Assembly (NCBI RefSeq): GCF_900107845.1
Contig: NZ_FNRM01000005.1
Location: 62,001 to 126,000 of the forward strand
DNA length: 64,000 nucleotides
Direction: 5' to 3'
DNA from: Alkalimonas amylolytica
GTDB taxonomy: Bacteria; Pseudomonadota; Gammaproteobacteria; Enterobacterales; Alteromonadaceae
Position numbers and translations under genes: made by a program. Numbering within the stretch: the first letter of the stretch is position 1; every line of letters starts with the position of its first letter. The notes beneath the pieces are model-generated. The model saw only the letters and a program-made list of their open reading frames with translations. It was not told the origin of the DNA and did no database searches. Below, in pieces: positions 38,362 to 46,590 of this stretch.

Positions 38362-38386
38362 CCCGCCAACAATGTCGGCGGGCCTT
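38361..38386. terminator. hairpin between convergent genes
   Basis: A 7-bp GC stem GCCCGCC/GGCGGGC (38361-38367 with 38377-38383) begins at the last base of the upstream stop codon and is followed by CTTTC. The T run is short; it probably acts as a weak terminator for one or both convergent transcripts. Confidence 0.55.
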
Positions 38387-38399
38387 TCGGTAAACATAC

Positions 38400-39542
38400 T
38401 CAGCTGGCTTTATCCACCAATACCGCAATAGCGCCATCGCCGGTGACATTACAGGCAGTGCCGAAACTATCCTGCGCCATATAGAGCGCTATCATCAGGG
38501 CGATGGCGGCGTCGCCAAAGCCCAGCATCGAAATCAATAAGGCAACGGCCGACATCACGGCGCCGCCCGGTACCCCTGGCGCAGCCAGCATCACCAGGCC
38601 CAGCATTAGGATAAAGGGCAGCATGGTGATAAACGATGGAATGGCCAGGCCATCCTGCATCACCATCACTGCGACCGCGCAGGCAACGATGGTGATGGTG
38701 GAGCCCGCCAAATGAGTGGTGGCGCACAGCGGTACGGTAAAGTTGGCGATGTCGTCTTTGACACCATTGTTTTTGGTGGCCTCAAGCGATACCGGAATGG
38801 TGGCGGCGCTCGACATGGTGCCCAGTGCGGTAAAGTAAGCGGGTAGCATGTTTTTCACCAGGCCAAAGGGCGAGCGGCCTGCTTTAATGGCGGCCAGAGT
38901 AAATAAAGCAAAGATCCAGACCCAGTGCAGCGCAATCGACAATAGCAGTACCACACCAAAGGTTTTCAGGGTGGCAAACACGGTACCAGCGACCGCCATT
39001 TCGGCAAAGACACCGGCAATGTAAAATGGCAGCAGCGGGATAATCACCTTGGTCAGCAGTAATTGAATCACATCCCGGCCCTGATCGGATAATTGTTTCA
39101 GTTGCTCGGCTCTGGTGGCGGCAATGCCAAGACCAAAAATAAAGGCCAGCGCCAGCGCCGTCATCACGTTAAACACCGGCGGAATAGCCAGCTCGATAAA
39201 GGGGCTTAGTACCGTGCCATTGCCACTGGTCGCCGCAGCACCGGCCGAGCCTGCCAGCATCGGCACCAGCAAAGCGGCGATAAAAAACGCCAGGCTGCCG
39301 GCTAAAATGGTGGAAAGGTAAGCGGTGCCCAAAGTGCGGCCCAGCAGCTTGCCGGAATTTTGCGGCAAATTGGCAATACCGCTGGTAATAAAAAACAGGA
39401 TCAGCAGCGGAATGGTAAAAAACAGCAGCTGAGCAAAGAGGCCTTTGAAGGTGATTAGCAGTTGGGTCAGCACCGTGGGGGCATAAAGCCCCAGCAGCAT
39501 GCCAAGCACAATGCCAGCAATCAGTTTTAGAATAAGCAGCAT
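38400..39542 (-). CDS. dicarboxylate/amino acid:cation symporter (DAACS family)
   Basis: This 380-residue polytopic transporter is recognised by the serine-rich re-entrant loop (FTALGTMSSAATIPVSLEA) and the late signature GTACNVTGDGAIAVLVDK, which correspond to the SSxxTLP and NxxGD motifs of GltP/SstT-type sodium- or proton-coupled carriers. About eight membrane helices can be traced. Substrate (glutamate, serine or C4-dicarboxylate) cannot be told. It is shorter than GltP (about 430 residues). It lies after, and in the same direction as, the GntR/ABC genes, 125 bases away. Confidence 0.88.
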   Translation of the reverse strand: MLLILKLIAGIVLGMLLGLYAPTVLTQLLITFKGLFAQLLFFTIPLLILFFITSGIANLPQNSGKLLGRTLGTAYLSTILAGSLAFFIAALLVPMLAGSAGAAATSGNGTVLSPFIELAIPPVFNVMTALALAFIFGLGIAATRAEQLKQLSDQGRDVIQLLLTKVIIPLLPFYIAGVFAEMAVAGTVFATLKTFGVVLLLSIALHWVWIFALFTLAAIKAGRSPFGLVKNMLPAYFTALGTMSSAATIPVSLEATKNNGVKDDIANFTVPLCATTHLAGSTITIVACAVAVMVMQDGLAIPSFITMLPFILMLGLVMLAAPGVPGGAVMSAVALLISMLGFGDAAIALMIALYMAQDSFGTACNVTGDGAIAVLVDKAS

Positions 39543-39667
39543 GGTCGTTTCTCGTTGTTCTACACCAGCCCGGTGCTGGTGGTCCCCTGGTAACGGTCAG
39601 AGCATACCATAAGGCAGCGGCAGAGATCTGCACCTGCTGGTAGAGCCAGTACAGCTGTGTTGTTACC

Positions 39668-40060
39668 TCACTGTTCCTCATTATTTTGTATCAGCAACTC
39701 ACTCAATGCTGATAACACACTTTGCCTGGAAAGTTGCAACTGGCGGGCAGCGGTGGCAAGTGCTTCCAGCTGAGGCATGATTTGTTGCAGCCGGGCCTGC
39801 TCGCTGTGCTTGCTTTGCGTTTGGGCAGCTACCGTCATCGGTTTGCCGCGCTGGCGCTCCAAGATGCCTTCGGCCTCCAACAAGCTGTACGCTTTTGAAA
39901 TCGTCATCGGGTTGACCGTATAGTGAGCCGCCAGCTCGCGCACCGATGGCAATGCATCGCCGGCACGCAGTTGTCCTCCAGCCACCAGGCGTTTAATTTG
40001 CTCGGTCAGCTGGCGGTATATGGGTTCGCCGCTATTGGGGGTGATGCTAATGATGGACAT
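39668..40060 (-). CDS. GntR family regulator, YtrA subfamily
   Basis: The short 130-residue GntR protein has a winged helix (IYRQLTEQIKRLVAGGQLRAGDALPSVRELAAHYTVNPMTISKAYSLLEAEGIL) followed by only about 50 residues, the layout of the YtrA subfamily, which commonly represses a neighbouring ABC transporter. It lies 33 bases after the ABC permease gene at the end of that operon rather than first, which is the usual order. A likely operator (TGTATTA-N6-TAATACA) is found ahead of the ATPase gene. Confidence 0.9.
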   Translation of the reverse strand: MSIISITPNSGEPIYRQLTEQIKRLVAGGQLRAGDALPSVRELAAHYTVNPMTISKAYSLLEAEGILERQRGKPMTVAAQTQSKHSEQARLQQIMPQLEALATAARQLQLSRQSVLSALSELLIQNNEEQ

Positions 40061-40093
40061 AGCGGCCCCAGTTGTTGTGGATGATAGCTAGCA

Positions 40094-41368
40094 TCATAAT
40101 TTGGTTTGCCTTTGCTGTGTGGGAGGCCGCTGCAGACTGCTCCAATTTTGCTGCGCGCATTGTTGCCTAGCTTTGAGTCGTAGCAGCAGCGTCATGGGTG
40201 CCAATCCGGCAGTCAGTAGCAGTAAGTGCGTCGGCTGCTCACGCCAGGCTGCCAGCAACGACAGTATCAGGACAAACAGCACAGTAGATGCTATATGCTT
40301 GAGAAGATTAGTTTTGTGGATCAGCCACCAATTGAAGTAGGTGTGGCTTAGCAGGCACAAGGGCCAGAGCAACAACAGCACCAGGGCAGTGGTAAAGGGT
40401 AGCAACCAGAGGATGACTGGTGTTATCGCAATTAAGCCCAGAAATAGCTCCAGAAACGCTTGCCGTTCCAGCTGGTAAAATAGTTGCTGTCGGTTGGAAG
40501 CAAGTTGCAACCAGGCAGATCGAACCCGTAGCATCATGGTACTCAGGTTGGCTGCAATGGCAATGACAGGAAATAGCACCGCAAAAGCACTCAATGCCAG
40601 TTTGCCATCGAGCTTGGGTATTGCAGTCAAATAAGCCAGTACGATAAAAATAACCGGCAGGTACCAGCAAAGTGCCCAGGTGCGGCAGCATCGAAGCAAC
40701 AAGTTGTCGTTGGCACCCAGCAGCAAGCTGCCTTGCAGGCTGGCCGGCTGGCAGCGCACCAGCCGGGACAGCTCCCATGGCATGAAACCTTGTTGCCCTT
40801 TGCTGCGTTGCAGCCGGCGTGCGACGTTTGAGGGCTGCAGCCAGCTTAGCGCAAACCAGCCAAGCAACAGCGCATTTAGCAAGGCAATAAGCCACCAGGC
40901 GAATGGGGGCAGCTGCGTTAAAAAAAGATTCAGATTGAGCAGTTGGGCCAGCAGTAAGGTGCTGAATATCAGCAGCGGCCATAACCGCGCCAGCAGCAAG
41001 GACAGCAAAATAACCGTGCAAAACGCAAGCAATCCGAGCTGCAAGCCTTGCCAGAAAATGGCCCCGGTTAGATGCAGCAAGCTACCGCTAAGTAAACCGA
41101 ATACCAGCGCCACTGCCAGCAATAGGTGACGACTGTGCTGCCGAAAGTGTGGCAACAACAACCAGCTGCGAGCTAGGGTTAGCGGTATAAACTGCAGGGG
41201 GATAAAAAATAGCAGCAGCATCATGGCAACCAGGGGCACCACGATAATCCCTTGCCAGTCGCTGCTTAGCATGGCAGCAGCGCTGGCCGCGAGCAGCAGT
41301 ACCCAGAGGATTTGTGTCATCCTGCTGGGCCAAAGCAGGCGATGCGCAATAGAAAGCCAGGCGTTCAT
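40094..41368 (-). CDS. ABC transporter membrane subunit of the YtrA-type locus
   Basis: The 424-residue protein is highly hydrophobic, with some ten to twelve membrane segments (for example TQILWVLLLAASAAAML, LLLAVALVFGLLSGSLL, LFPVIAIAANLSTMML). No strong family signature is seen, but its position identifies it as the permease for the adjacent ATPase: its ATG overlaps the ATPase stop (ATGA at 41365-41368). An upstream in-frame start (41422) would extend far into the ATPase gene and is rejected. Substrate unknown; relatives respond to cell-envelope antibiotics. Confidence 0.8.
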   Translation of the reverse strand: MNAWLSIAHRLLWPSRMTQILWVLLLAASAAAMLSSDWQGIIVVPLVAMMLLLFFIPLQFIPLTLARSWLLLPHFRQHSRHLLLAVALVFGLLSGSLLHLTGAIFWQGLQLGLLAFCTVILLSLLLARLWPLLIFSTLLLAQLLNLNLFLTQLPPFAWWLIALLNALLLGWFALSWLQPSNVARRLQRSKGQQGFMPWELSRLVRCQPASLQGSLLLGANDNLLLRCCRTWALCWYLPVIFIVLAYLTAIPKLDGKLALSAFAVLFPVIAIAANLSTMMLRVRSAWLQLASNRQQLFYQLERQAFLELFLGLIAITPVILWLLPFTTALVLLLLWPLCLLSHTYFNWWLIHKTNLLKHIASTVLFVLILSLLAAWREQPTHLLLLTAGLAPMTLLLRLKARQQCAQQNWSSLQRPPTQQRQTKL

Positions 41369-42240
41369 CGGTGAAACTCCAGGAAAATGTCTTCTAACCC
41401 AAGGTGTTCTACTCGAATCCATGCCTGCAGAGCTTGCTCCAATTCCTCCTTCTGCTCAGGATGCCACTGCGCGAGGGTGATGGTGCCCTGATGGTCCTGC
41501 ATATGCTGGTACAGACAGTGAGGCAGTGACAAATTTTCTGGCAGTGGTTGTCTGGCGCTGATATGCAGCCTTACTACCGCCTCTTTCAGGGTATCCTGCT
41601 CGTCTTGCCACACCAGCTGCTGATCTTTTAACAGCCAGATTTTATTGGCGACCCGCTCCATATCGGTGACGATATGGGATGAGAAAATAATGGCGCTTTG
41701 CTGATCAGCAGCGATGGTGACCAATTCGGTTAAAAATTGGCGCCGGGCCATTGGATCCAAACTGGCAACAGGTTCATCCAGGATCAGCAGCTCAGGCTTG
41801 TGGCTTAGTGCAAGAATAATCGCCAGCTTTTGCCGCTGACCGGGTGATAATTTGCTGACGGTGCGTGCCAGTGGGATATCCCAGCTCTGGCAGAGACGCT
41901 GGCACAGCGCATGGTCCCAGCCTGGCTGGCAACGGGCAAACAGTTTGAGGTGTTCTTCGGCGGTTAATTGCTCTAGCAGTTCATCCTGCTGCGGTACGAA
42001 GCCTATTCGTTGCTTTTCGTTTGGCCCTATCTCGGTACTAAGAGTCCCAAACAGCCGTACCTCACCCTGTTCGGGCACCGCAAAGCCAAGAATGGTTTCG
42101 AGCAAGGTGGTTTTGCCAGCGCCGTTCTTACCCAGCAGGGCAATCACATCGCCTTGCGTTGCGCTGGCGGTGATGTCCTTCAGTACCTGGCGGCCTTCGT
42201 AGGCACGTCTTAACGCGGTAATTTCCAAAATAGCTGGCAT
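41365..42240 (-). CDS. ABC transporter ATP-binding protein of the YtrA-type locus
   Basis: The 291 residues include Walker A GKNGAGKTT at about residues 37-45, signature LSPGQRQKLAIILAL, Walker B LLILDEPVASLDP and an extra C-terminal domain of about 80 residues, common in YtrB/CcmA-like ATPases. AAGGAG lies shortly before the ATG. It is the first gene of a minus-strand operon with the permease and GntR regulator. A 20-bp inverted repeat 24 bases upstream of the start codon is the likely control site. Confidence 0.92.
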   Translation of the reverse strand: MPAILEITALRRAYEGRQVLKDITASATQGDVIALLGKNGAGKTTLLETILGFAVPEQGEVRLFGTLSTEIGPNEKQRIGFVPQQDELLEQLTAEEHLKLFARCQPGWDHALCQRLCQSWDIPLARTVSKLSPGQRQKLAIILALSHKPELLILDEPVASLDPMARRQFLTELVTIAADQQSAIIFSSHIVTDMERVANKIWLLKDQQLVWQDEQDTLKEAVVRLHISARQPLPENLSLPHCLYQHMQDHQGTITLAQWHPEQKEELEQALQAWIRVEHLGLEDIFLEFHR

Positions 42241-42263
42241 TGAGCACTCCTTGCAAATCAGTC

Positions 42264-42283
42264 TGTATTAATACACTAATACA
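42264..42283. promoter_or_regulatory. operator candidate for the YtrA-like regulator
   Basis: Perfect 7-bp inverted repeats TGTATTA (42264-42270) and TAATACA (42277-42283) are separated by six bases, just ahead of the ABC ATPase gene on the minus strand. Spaced palindromes of the TGTAtt/aaTACA type are commonly bound by YtrA-subfamily GntR proteins, and such a regulator is encoded in this operon. Confidence 0.6.
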
Positions 42284-42316
42284 CATGTGGCCGGACTGCA
42301 AGTGTAATTTTCTCTT

Positions 42317-42943
42317 CTAGCTGGTCCCCAACAAACGCCCAATGCTGTCACCCAAAACGGCAACACTGTAACCAACAATGCCACCAAAACTCATGCCGAT
42401 GACCAGAGCTCGGGGCAAGGTGCGGCCTAAGTAACGAAGCGGTGTTGTGGCTGCTGGCTTATGAGCTGATCGTGGTGGTTTGAACAGCCAAAACAGGCAG
42501 AGCAGGCAAAGCGCAGCCAAACTGAGCAGGGGCACCAGCACACTGCGGGCATCGAACAGCAGCAGCGCCACCATCAAGGCTAGCGGTATCAGCAGCGTCA
42601 GCACAAAAGGCAGTTTCAGCTCGGCCAGCCAGGCGGCGCTTTCAGGCTCAGCCAGCAGCTTCTGATCGGCGCCTTCGTACAGCACGATTTCCTGTTGACT
42701 GAGCAGAGCGCCACCACGCAAAAATTCAACCTTGATGGTATGCATCAGGCCAGGCTCTATGCGAATACGGATGTGTTTGCCTGCACTTAGCTCGACCAGA
42801 TAATTGCCGTTCATGGTCCAGTTCAGCCGGTTGATCTTGACGTCGCCATCCACCAGCACGGTTTCACGACCGGTTAAACCATTCAGGCGTACTTCGATCT
42901 GATGGCCATCAATCTGTTGCACTACGGTTGGTTTATAGCTCAT
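42317..42943 (-). CDS. uncharacterised membrane protein
   Basis: The 208 residues comprise a soluble N-terminal beta-rich part (QIEVRLNGLTGRETVLVDGDVKINRL, about residues 12-105) and then two or three hydrophobic segments (about 115-160 and 180-205). No family is recognised. ATG 42943 with AGGAGGG upstream is preferred to a start 29 codons earlier, which would lie deep within the regulator gene. It overlaps the XRE regulator gene by 11 bases, and is the last gene of a four-gene minus-strand operon of small membrane proteins. Confidence 0.65.
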   Translation of the reverse strand: MSYKPTVVQQIDGHQIEVRLNGLTGRETVLVDGDVKINRLNWTMNGNYLVELSAGKHIRIRIEPGLMHTIKVEFLRGGALLSQQEIVLYEGADQKLLAEPESAAWLAELKLPFVLTLLIPLALMVALLLFDARSVLVPLLSLAALCLLCLFWLFKPPRSAHKPAATTPLRYLGRTLPRALVIGMSFGGIVGYSVAVLGDSIGRLLGTS

Positions 42944-43175
42944 CGGTTCCCTCCTGATCCTTGTCTTGTTCTGTCTCGGTATAGGCCAAAATATCGCCTG
43001 GCTGACAGTCCAGTACCTGGCAGATGGCACTTAAAGTGCTAAAGCGAATGGCTTTTGCCCGGCCGCTGCGCAGCACGCTGAGGTTTTGTGGTGTGATGCC
43101 AATCTGTTCCGCCAGCTCGTTGGATTTCATTTTGCGGATAGCCAGCATCACATCCAGATTTACGGTAATCGCCAT
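42933..43175 (-). CDS. small XRE-family regulator (YozG-like)
   Basis: The 80 residues are little more than a Cro/CI helix-turn-helix: LDVMLAIRKMKSNELAEQIGITPQNLSVLRSGRAKAIRFSTLSAICQVLDCQPGDILAY. This compact form, starting with a strand and ending after QPGDIL, is the type repeatedly found directly after DUF2975 membrane proteins, as here (18 bases downstream). It probably regulates its own operon. Confidence 0.88.
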   Translation of the reverse strand: MAITVNLDVMLAIRKMKSNELAEQIGITPQNLSVLRSGRAKAIRFSTLSAICQVLDCQPGDILAYTETEQDKDQEGTDEL

Positions 43176-43192
43176 GAAGTTCTCGTCTGTAG

Positions 43193-43666
43193 TCAGATCG
43201 TCAGATTTTGCTCGTCTTCCAGTTGCGCGCTCAGCTTGAGTTTGGCAACAGCCAGCGGCACGATGCAGCCAAGGCCAATCAGCGGCAGGTTCAGCTGTGC
43301 CAGTAAGCTAAGCAGGTGCAGCTCTTCGCCCCAATACAGCAATAAACTGCAAAGAAATAGGGCCGGAAACAGGGCTGCCACCAGACAACCGCTGGCCAGT
43401 TGCATCCAAAGCCTGCGACTTTCTTTTTGGAACAGTTGGCCCTGGGAGGCGCTTAGCAGCAGGCGCTGGATAATCAGCCCCAGCCCAAGCGCGGTAACCA
43501 ATTGGGCCAGCCACAGCGCTCGTTGCTGGGCCCGGTCCAGCTGCTCTGGTGGAAACAGCAGGTCCGGTAGCAGGGCAAGGGTATGCACCAGGCTAAAGGC
43601 AAGCAAGCCCCAGATCACAAAGCGGCTGCGCTGGTAAAGTACATTGGCATATTGTTGAATGATCAT
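43193..43666 (-). CDS. DUF2975 family membrane protein
   Basis: The 157 residues have four hydrophobic segments (about residues 14-34, 52-72, 84-106 and 122-142) and the family-like stretch LGLGLIIQRLLLSASQGQLFQKESRRLWMQLA. DUF2975 proteins are polytopic and of unknown role; the immediate neighbour with a YozG-like helix-turn-helix supports the assignment. The gene lies seven bases after a 70-residue two-helix membrane protein in the same operon. Confidence 0.7.
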   Translation of the reverse strand: MIIQQYANVLYQRSRFVIWGLLAFSLVHTLALLPDLLFPPEQLDRAQQRALWLAQLVTALGLGLIIQRLLLSASQGQLFQKESRRLWMQLASGCLVAALFPALFLCSLLLYWGEELHLLSLLAQLNLPLIGLGCIVPLAVAKLKLSAQLEDEQNLTI

Positions 43667-43673
43667 GCTGGCC

Positions 43674-43886
43674 TCAGTGGTTGTTCAGAAAATGATCAAG
43701 CTGTTTCAGCACAGGGCGCAGTAAATGCAAGCCATAGTAAATGACACAAGCGGCGATGATCAGCAGGCCGTTAAAGCGCCAGCTGTCATTGGCGATCCAG
43801 CTGCCGAGCTCATAGCCGAGCATCAGGCCGCCGAACATCAAAAACAGGATGGCGGCCAGGGTTTGTTGTTTTAGTGAGTTGGACAT
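43674..43886 (-). CDS. small two-helix membrane protein
   Basis: This gene encodes 70 residues: MSNSLKQQ, a first membrane helix (about 8-28, LAAILFLMFGGLMLGYELG), a second (about 40-56, LLIIAACVIYYGLHLL) and a basic/amide C-terminus. ATG 43886 with GGAG upstream is preferred to a start four codons earlier. No family is recognised. It is the first gene of the operon with the DUF2975 and XRE genes, so it is probably part of the same membrane-associated regulatory unit. Confidence 0.65.
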   Translation of the reverse strand: MSNSLKQQTLAAILFLMFGGLMLGYELGSWIANDSWRFNGLLIIAACVIYYGLHLLRPVLKQLDHFLNNH

Positions 43887-44096
43887 AAGCGACTCCATGC
43901 GTGTTGTTTTATCTATAACCGCATTAAAGCCAGGAATGGATTGAAAAGCAATTACTGTTTATCGATAAACGATGATTAATTATTGCAAAATGTTTCTGGC
44001 CGTATGGGTCCTGGCCTAAAAGTAAGAAAAATCAGCTTACAAGCAGCTGTGTTGCTATTACACTGCGAGCTGACGGAGCTGCAAGGAGAGAATAGA

Positions 44097-44657
44097 ATGA
44101 CATTATTACGCATGATGTGGCTGGGAGTAGGGCTGTTGTTGGCAGGTTGCGCGCAGGTCAGTGACTTAGCCAGCTACAGTGTGACCGAGCAGCAATTGCA
44201 GCAGTTGATGTTGCGTCAGCTGGATCAGCTCACGCAGCAAACCCGGTTGGCAGGCATGCCGGTGGCACTGGCGGTGGAGGATATGCAGGTGCGTATCGGG
44301 CCTGATAACAGTGATGTTGTGCGGCTTGGTACCAAAGCCAGTGCGGTGTTCTCGGCTTTTGGCCTGCATTACCCGGCCAGTTTGCAGCTGCAGATAGAGG
44401 CTTCCCCTTACTACGATGGTGAGCAAAATGCGGTATTTTTGCGCAATCTACGCTTGCTGGATTCCAGTATCGATGCCGCCGGCTATCGTGGCAATTTAGC
44501 ACCACTTAGTACCGAGGTACTGCAGCTGGTCAATGCCTGGTTGCAAGATCAGCCGGTGTACCGGCTGGATGAAAATGATCCGACCCAGCGGCTGTTGATG
44601 CAGATGCCGCTGAATATGGCGGTGCAGCAAGGTCGTATTCGTTTTAGTCCTTTGTAA
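44097..44657 (+). CDS. YceB-like lipoprotein (DUF1439)
   Basis: A 186-residue lipoprotein. The lipobox LAGC places the lipidated Cys near residue 18, and the mature part has the DUF1439 pattern: YSVTEQQLQQLM near the start, and repeated beta-hairpins later (ASPYYDGEQNAVFLRNLRLLDSSIDAAGY). E. coli YceB has the same length. Members of this group adopt a lipid-binding fold and their role is unknown. AAGGAGAG fixes ATG 44097; a start 38 codons earlier would lack a signal sequence. The gene stands alone between divergent and convergent neighbours. Confidence 0.8.
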   Translation: MTLLRMMWLGVGLLLAGCAQVSDLASYSVTEQQLQQLMLRQLDQLTQQTRLAGMPVALAVEDMQVRIGPDNSDVVRLGTKASAVFSAFGLHYPASLQLQIEASPYYDGEQNAVFLRNLRLLDSSIDAAGYRGNLAPLSTEVLQLVNAWLQDQPVYRLDENDPTQRLLMQMPLNMAVQQGRIRFSPL

Positions 44658-44673
44658 GCGTTCTTAAACAACA

Positions 44674-46359
44674 CTAATACAGATCGCGCCGATACCGCCC
44701 CTGTTGCTGCAAGGCCTGCAGCTGCTCAGTACTCAATTCAGTCTGCAGCAGCTGCTCTACTTCCTGGCCCATGCCATGCAGACTGCCGCACAGATAAATA
44801 GCCGCACCTTGCTCCAGCCAGGCTTTCAGTTCCGGCATGCGTTCAGCCAGCCGGTGTTGTACGTAACGCACTTCGGCCCCATCGCGGGAAAATACCCGGT
44901 CCAGTTCGGGTAAAAAACCCTGCTGTTGCCACAACTGCAGATCTTTGGCAAAGAAGCTATCCACGTTTTGCTGGCGCTCGCCGAAAAGTAGCCAGTTTTG
45001 TCGGTGACCACGCCTGACCCGCTCCGCCAGCAAGCCGCGGATACCCGCTATGCCGGTGCCATTGCAAATAAAGACCATAGGCCTGTCATCATCGGGCAGG
45101 TGAAAGTTTGGGTGAGAACGAATACGAAACTGAATGGGCTGGCCTTCCAGTGCATAGCTGGTGAGCCAGCCTGAGCCCAGCCCAAGGCCCTGCGCTGTTT
45201 TGACCTGCCGTACCAGCAAGGTGAACTGATCTTCCTCGGCAATGCTGGCGATGGAGTAGCTCCGCAGAGGCAATAGCGGTTGTTGCTGCAACCAATGCTC
45301 CAGGTTTTCAGTGGCGGAGGGGCCTTGCTGTGGTAAGACGATTTGTGCCAAAGCCCGGCAAAGTGGTATCTGTAGTTGATGAAAACGAACCGTCTGGCAA
45401 CCGAACACTTTATGCTCTGTTAGCCATAAGGCCACCGTACAGCGGCTATGCTCCGGTTGAATCTCCAGCAAATCGCCGGCCTGCCAGTGCATGCCGTCTT
45501 GTCGTGGCAGCTTAATCACAAAGCAGGGATTGCCCTGACTACCGGGGTTAGCGCAATAACGGCTTTGCAGTGGCACTTTTAGCCAGGGTTGGTCGTCTGT
45601 TGGTTCCGCTTGTCCTGCGCCCAGCTTTTGCAACAGCTGCTGCCATTGCTGCCAGGGGCTGCTGTCTCGCTGACTTTGATCCCAGTGTACTAAGGGTTGT
45701 ATGGCTGAGGCATGTTGTTGCGTTAACCAATTATGCAGCCAATGACCAAAGGCACAAAAATGTTGGTAGCTGCGATCGCCTAATGCCAGTACGGCAAACT
45801 TTAACTGAGATAGATCGGGCTGTTGTTGTAAGGCCTGGCGCCAAAAGTGCTGGCCATTGTCCGGTGCTTCGCCTTCGCCATAGGTACTGACAATAAAGAG
45901 TGCCTGCTCAAAGTTATGCAGTGGCATAGAGGCTAGCGCATTGAGAGGCAGCAGCTGGACTTTTTTGCCCGCCGTTTGCAGCTGTTGGGTGCTGTGGCGA
46001 GCCAGTTGCTCAGCCGTGCCGGACTGGCTGGCATAACCAACCAGCCATGCTGGTTGCTGCTGATCCCGCCGACCAGCTGAGCGTTGTTGATACCAAAACG
46101 TCAGATAATGCCAGCCAAGCAGCAACAGCTGGGTGAGCAAGCACCAGAGCAGTACAAACTGCAGATTCAAGGGATGGGCGGTCAGCCAGAGTAAGGCCAG
46201 CAAGGCGATAAAAGCCAGCAAGCTGACTTGTTCAAACCAGGCCGCAGAAAAAAAGCGTCCGGATGCTCTGACTTGGGTGCCGGTCAGGATCCAGCCAAGG
46301 AAGAAAATGGCGGCGGAGAATACGGCTTCATGTAAAAAAGGCAGTGACAGTGAAAGCAT
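44674..46359 (-). CDS. membrane-anchored NADPH:flavin diflavin reductase (CysJ/P450-reductase-like)
   Basis: About 561 residues. Three N-terminal membrane helices (roughly 9-26, 45-61, 67-83) are followed by a flavodoxin domain (ASQSGTAE near 110; STYGEGEAPDN; ALGDRSYQHFC) and an FAD/NADPH domain (RSYSIAS; CNGTGIAGIRGL; LFGER; LCGSLHGMGQEV). This architecture moves electrons from NADPH through FAD and FMN to a membrane acceptor. In several aquatic proteobacteria similar proteins occur with PepSY or siderophore genes as ferric reductases. A Fur-box-like site lies about 140 bases upstream, supporting an iron link. GTG 46368 is an alternative start. Confidence 0.85.
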   Translation of the reverse strand: MLSLSLPFLHEAVFSAAIFFLGWILTGTQVRASGRFFSAAWFEQVSLLAFIALLALLWLTAHPLNLQFVLLWCLLTQLLLLGWHYLTFWYQQRSAGRRDQQQPAWLVGYASQSGTAEQLARHSTQQLQTAGKKVQLLPLNALASMPLHNFEQALFIVSTYGEGEAPDNGQHFWRQALQQQPDLSQLKFAVLALGDRSYQHFCAFGHWLHNWLTQQHASAIQPLVHWDQSQRDSSPWQQWQQLLQKLGAGQAEPTDDQPWLKVPLQSRYCANPGSQGNPCFVIKLPRQDGMHWQAGDLLEIQPEHSRCTVALWLTEHKVFGCQTVRFHQLQIPLCRALAQIVLPQQGPSATENLEHWLQQQPLLPLRSYSIASIAEEDQFTLLVRQVKTAQGLGLGSGWLTSYALEGQPIQFRIRSHPNFHLPDDDRPMVFICNGTGIAGIRGLLAERVRRGHRQNWLLFGERQQNVDSFFAKDLQLWQQQGFLPELDRVFSRDGAEVRYVQHRLAERMPELKAWLEQGAAIYLCGSLHGMGQEVEQLLQTELSTEQLQALQQQGRYRRDLY

Positions 46360-46378
46360 AACCAGCACCCGGGATAGG

Positions 46379-46404
46379 AAAAAAGGGGCAGCTTTCGCTG
46401 CCCC
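46379..46404 (-). terminator. intrinsic terminator in front of the flavoreductase gene
   Basis: Read on the minus strand, the 8-bp stem GGGGCAGC/GCTGCCCC (46385-46404) with a GAAA loop runs straight into six T residues. It lies upstream of the reductase start, so it must end either a short separate RNA or the leader of the reductase mRNA. Confidence 0.75.
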
Positions 46405-46490
46405 AAAATGCAGGACAAGTTAACAACGACCAGGAAATAACGCTGTAAAGCGTACGCCAGTTTCCCGACAAGAAGCATCATAGCGAAGAA
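46379..46490 (-). ncRNA. candidate iron-regulated small RNA or attenuated leader
   Basis: About 110 bases lie between a Fur-box-like site (46498-46517) and the strong minus-strand terminator. No convincing separate protein gene fits. A Fur-repressed RNA of roughly 100 nt ending in an intrinsic terminator is the arrangement of RyhB-type sRNAs, but the RyhB core was not recognised, so an attenuation leader for the reductase is equally possible. The 5' end is a guess. Confidence 0.3.
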
Positions 46491-46497
46491 TAAATCT

Positions 46498-46517
46498 AAA
46501 TGCAAATAGTTATCATT
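46498..46517 (-). promoter_or_regulatory. Fur-box-like site
   Basis: On the minus strand the 20 bases read AATGATAACTATTTGCATTT, differing at three positions from the palindrome AATGATAATTATTATCATTT. It lies between the divergent reductase and histidine kinase genes and could control either. Confidence 0.5.
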
Positions 46518-46590
46518 AATTATTTTGCTCGATTTGAATTTGTTAACAGCAACTGCAATACTCAAAGCATCCTGCTTTGTGAGACGTGTT

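Noticed and set aside
43882-43893. A fourth ATAAGCGAC-like string near 43884
   Set aside because: It overlaps the start codon and ribosome site of a minus-strand gene, so it is explained by that gene.
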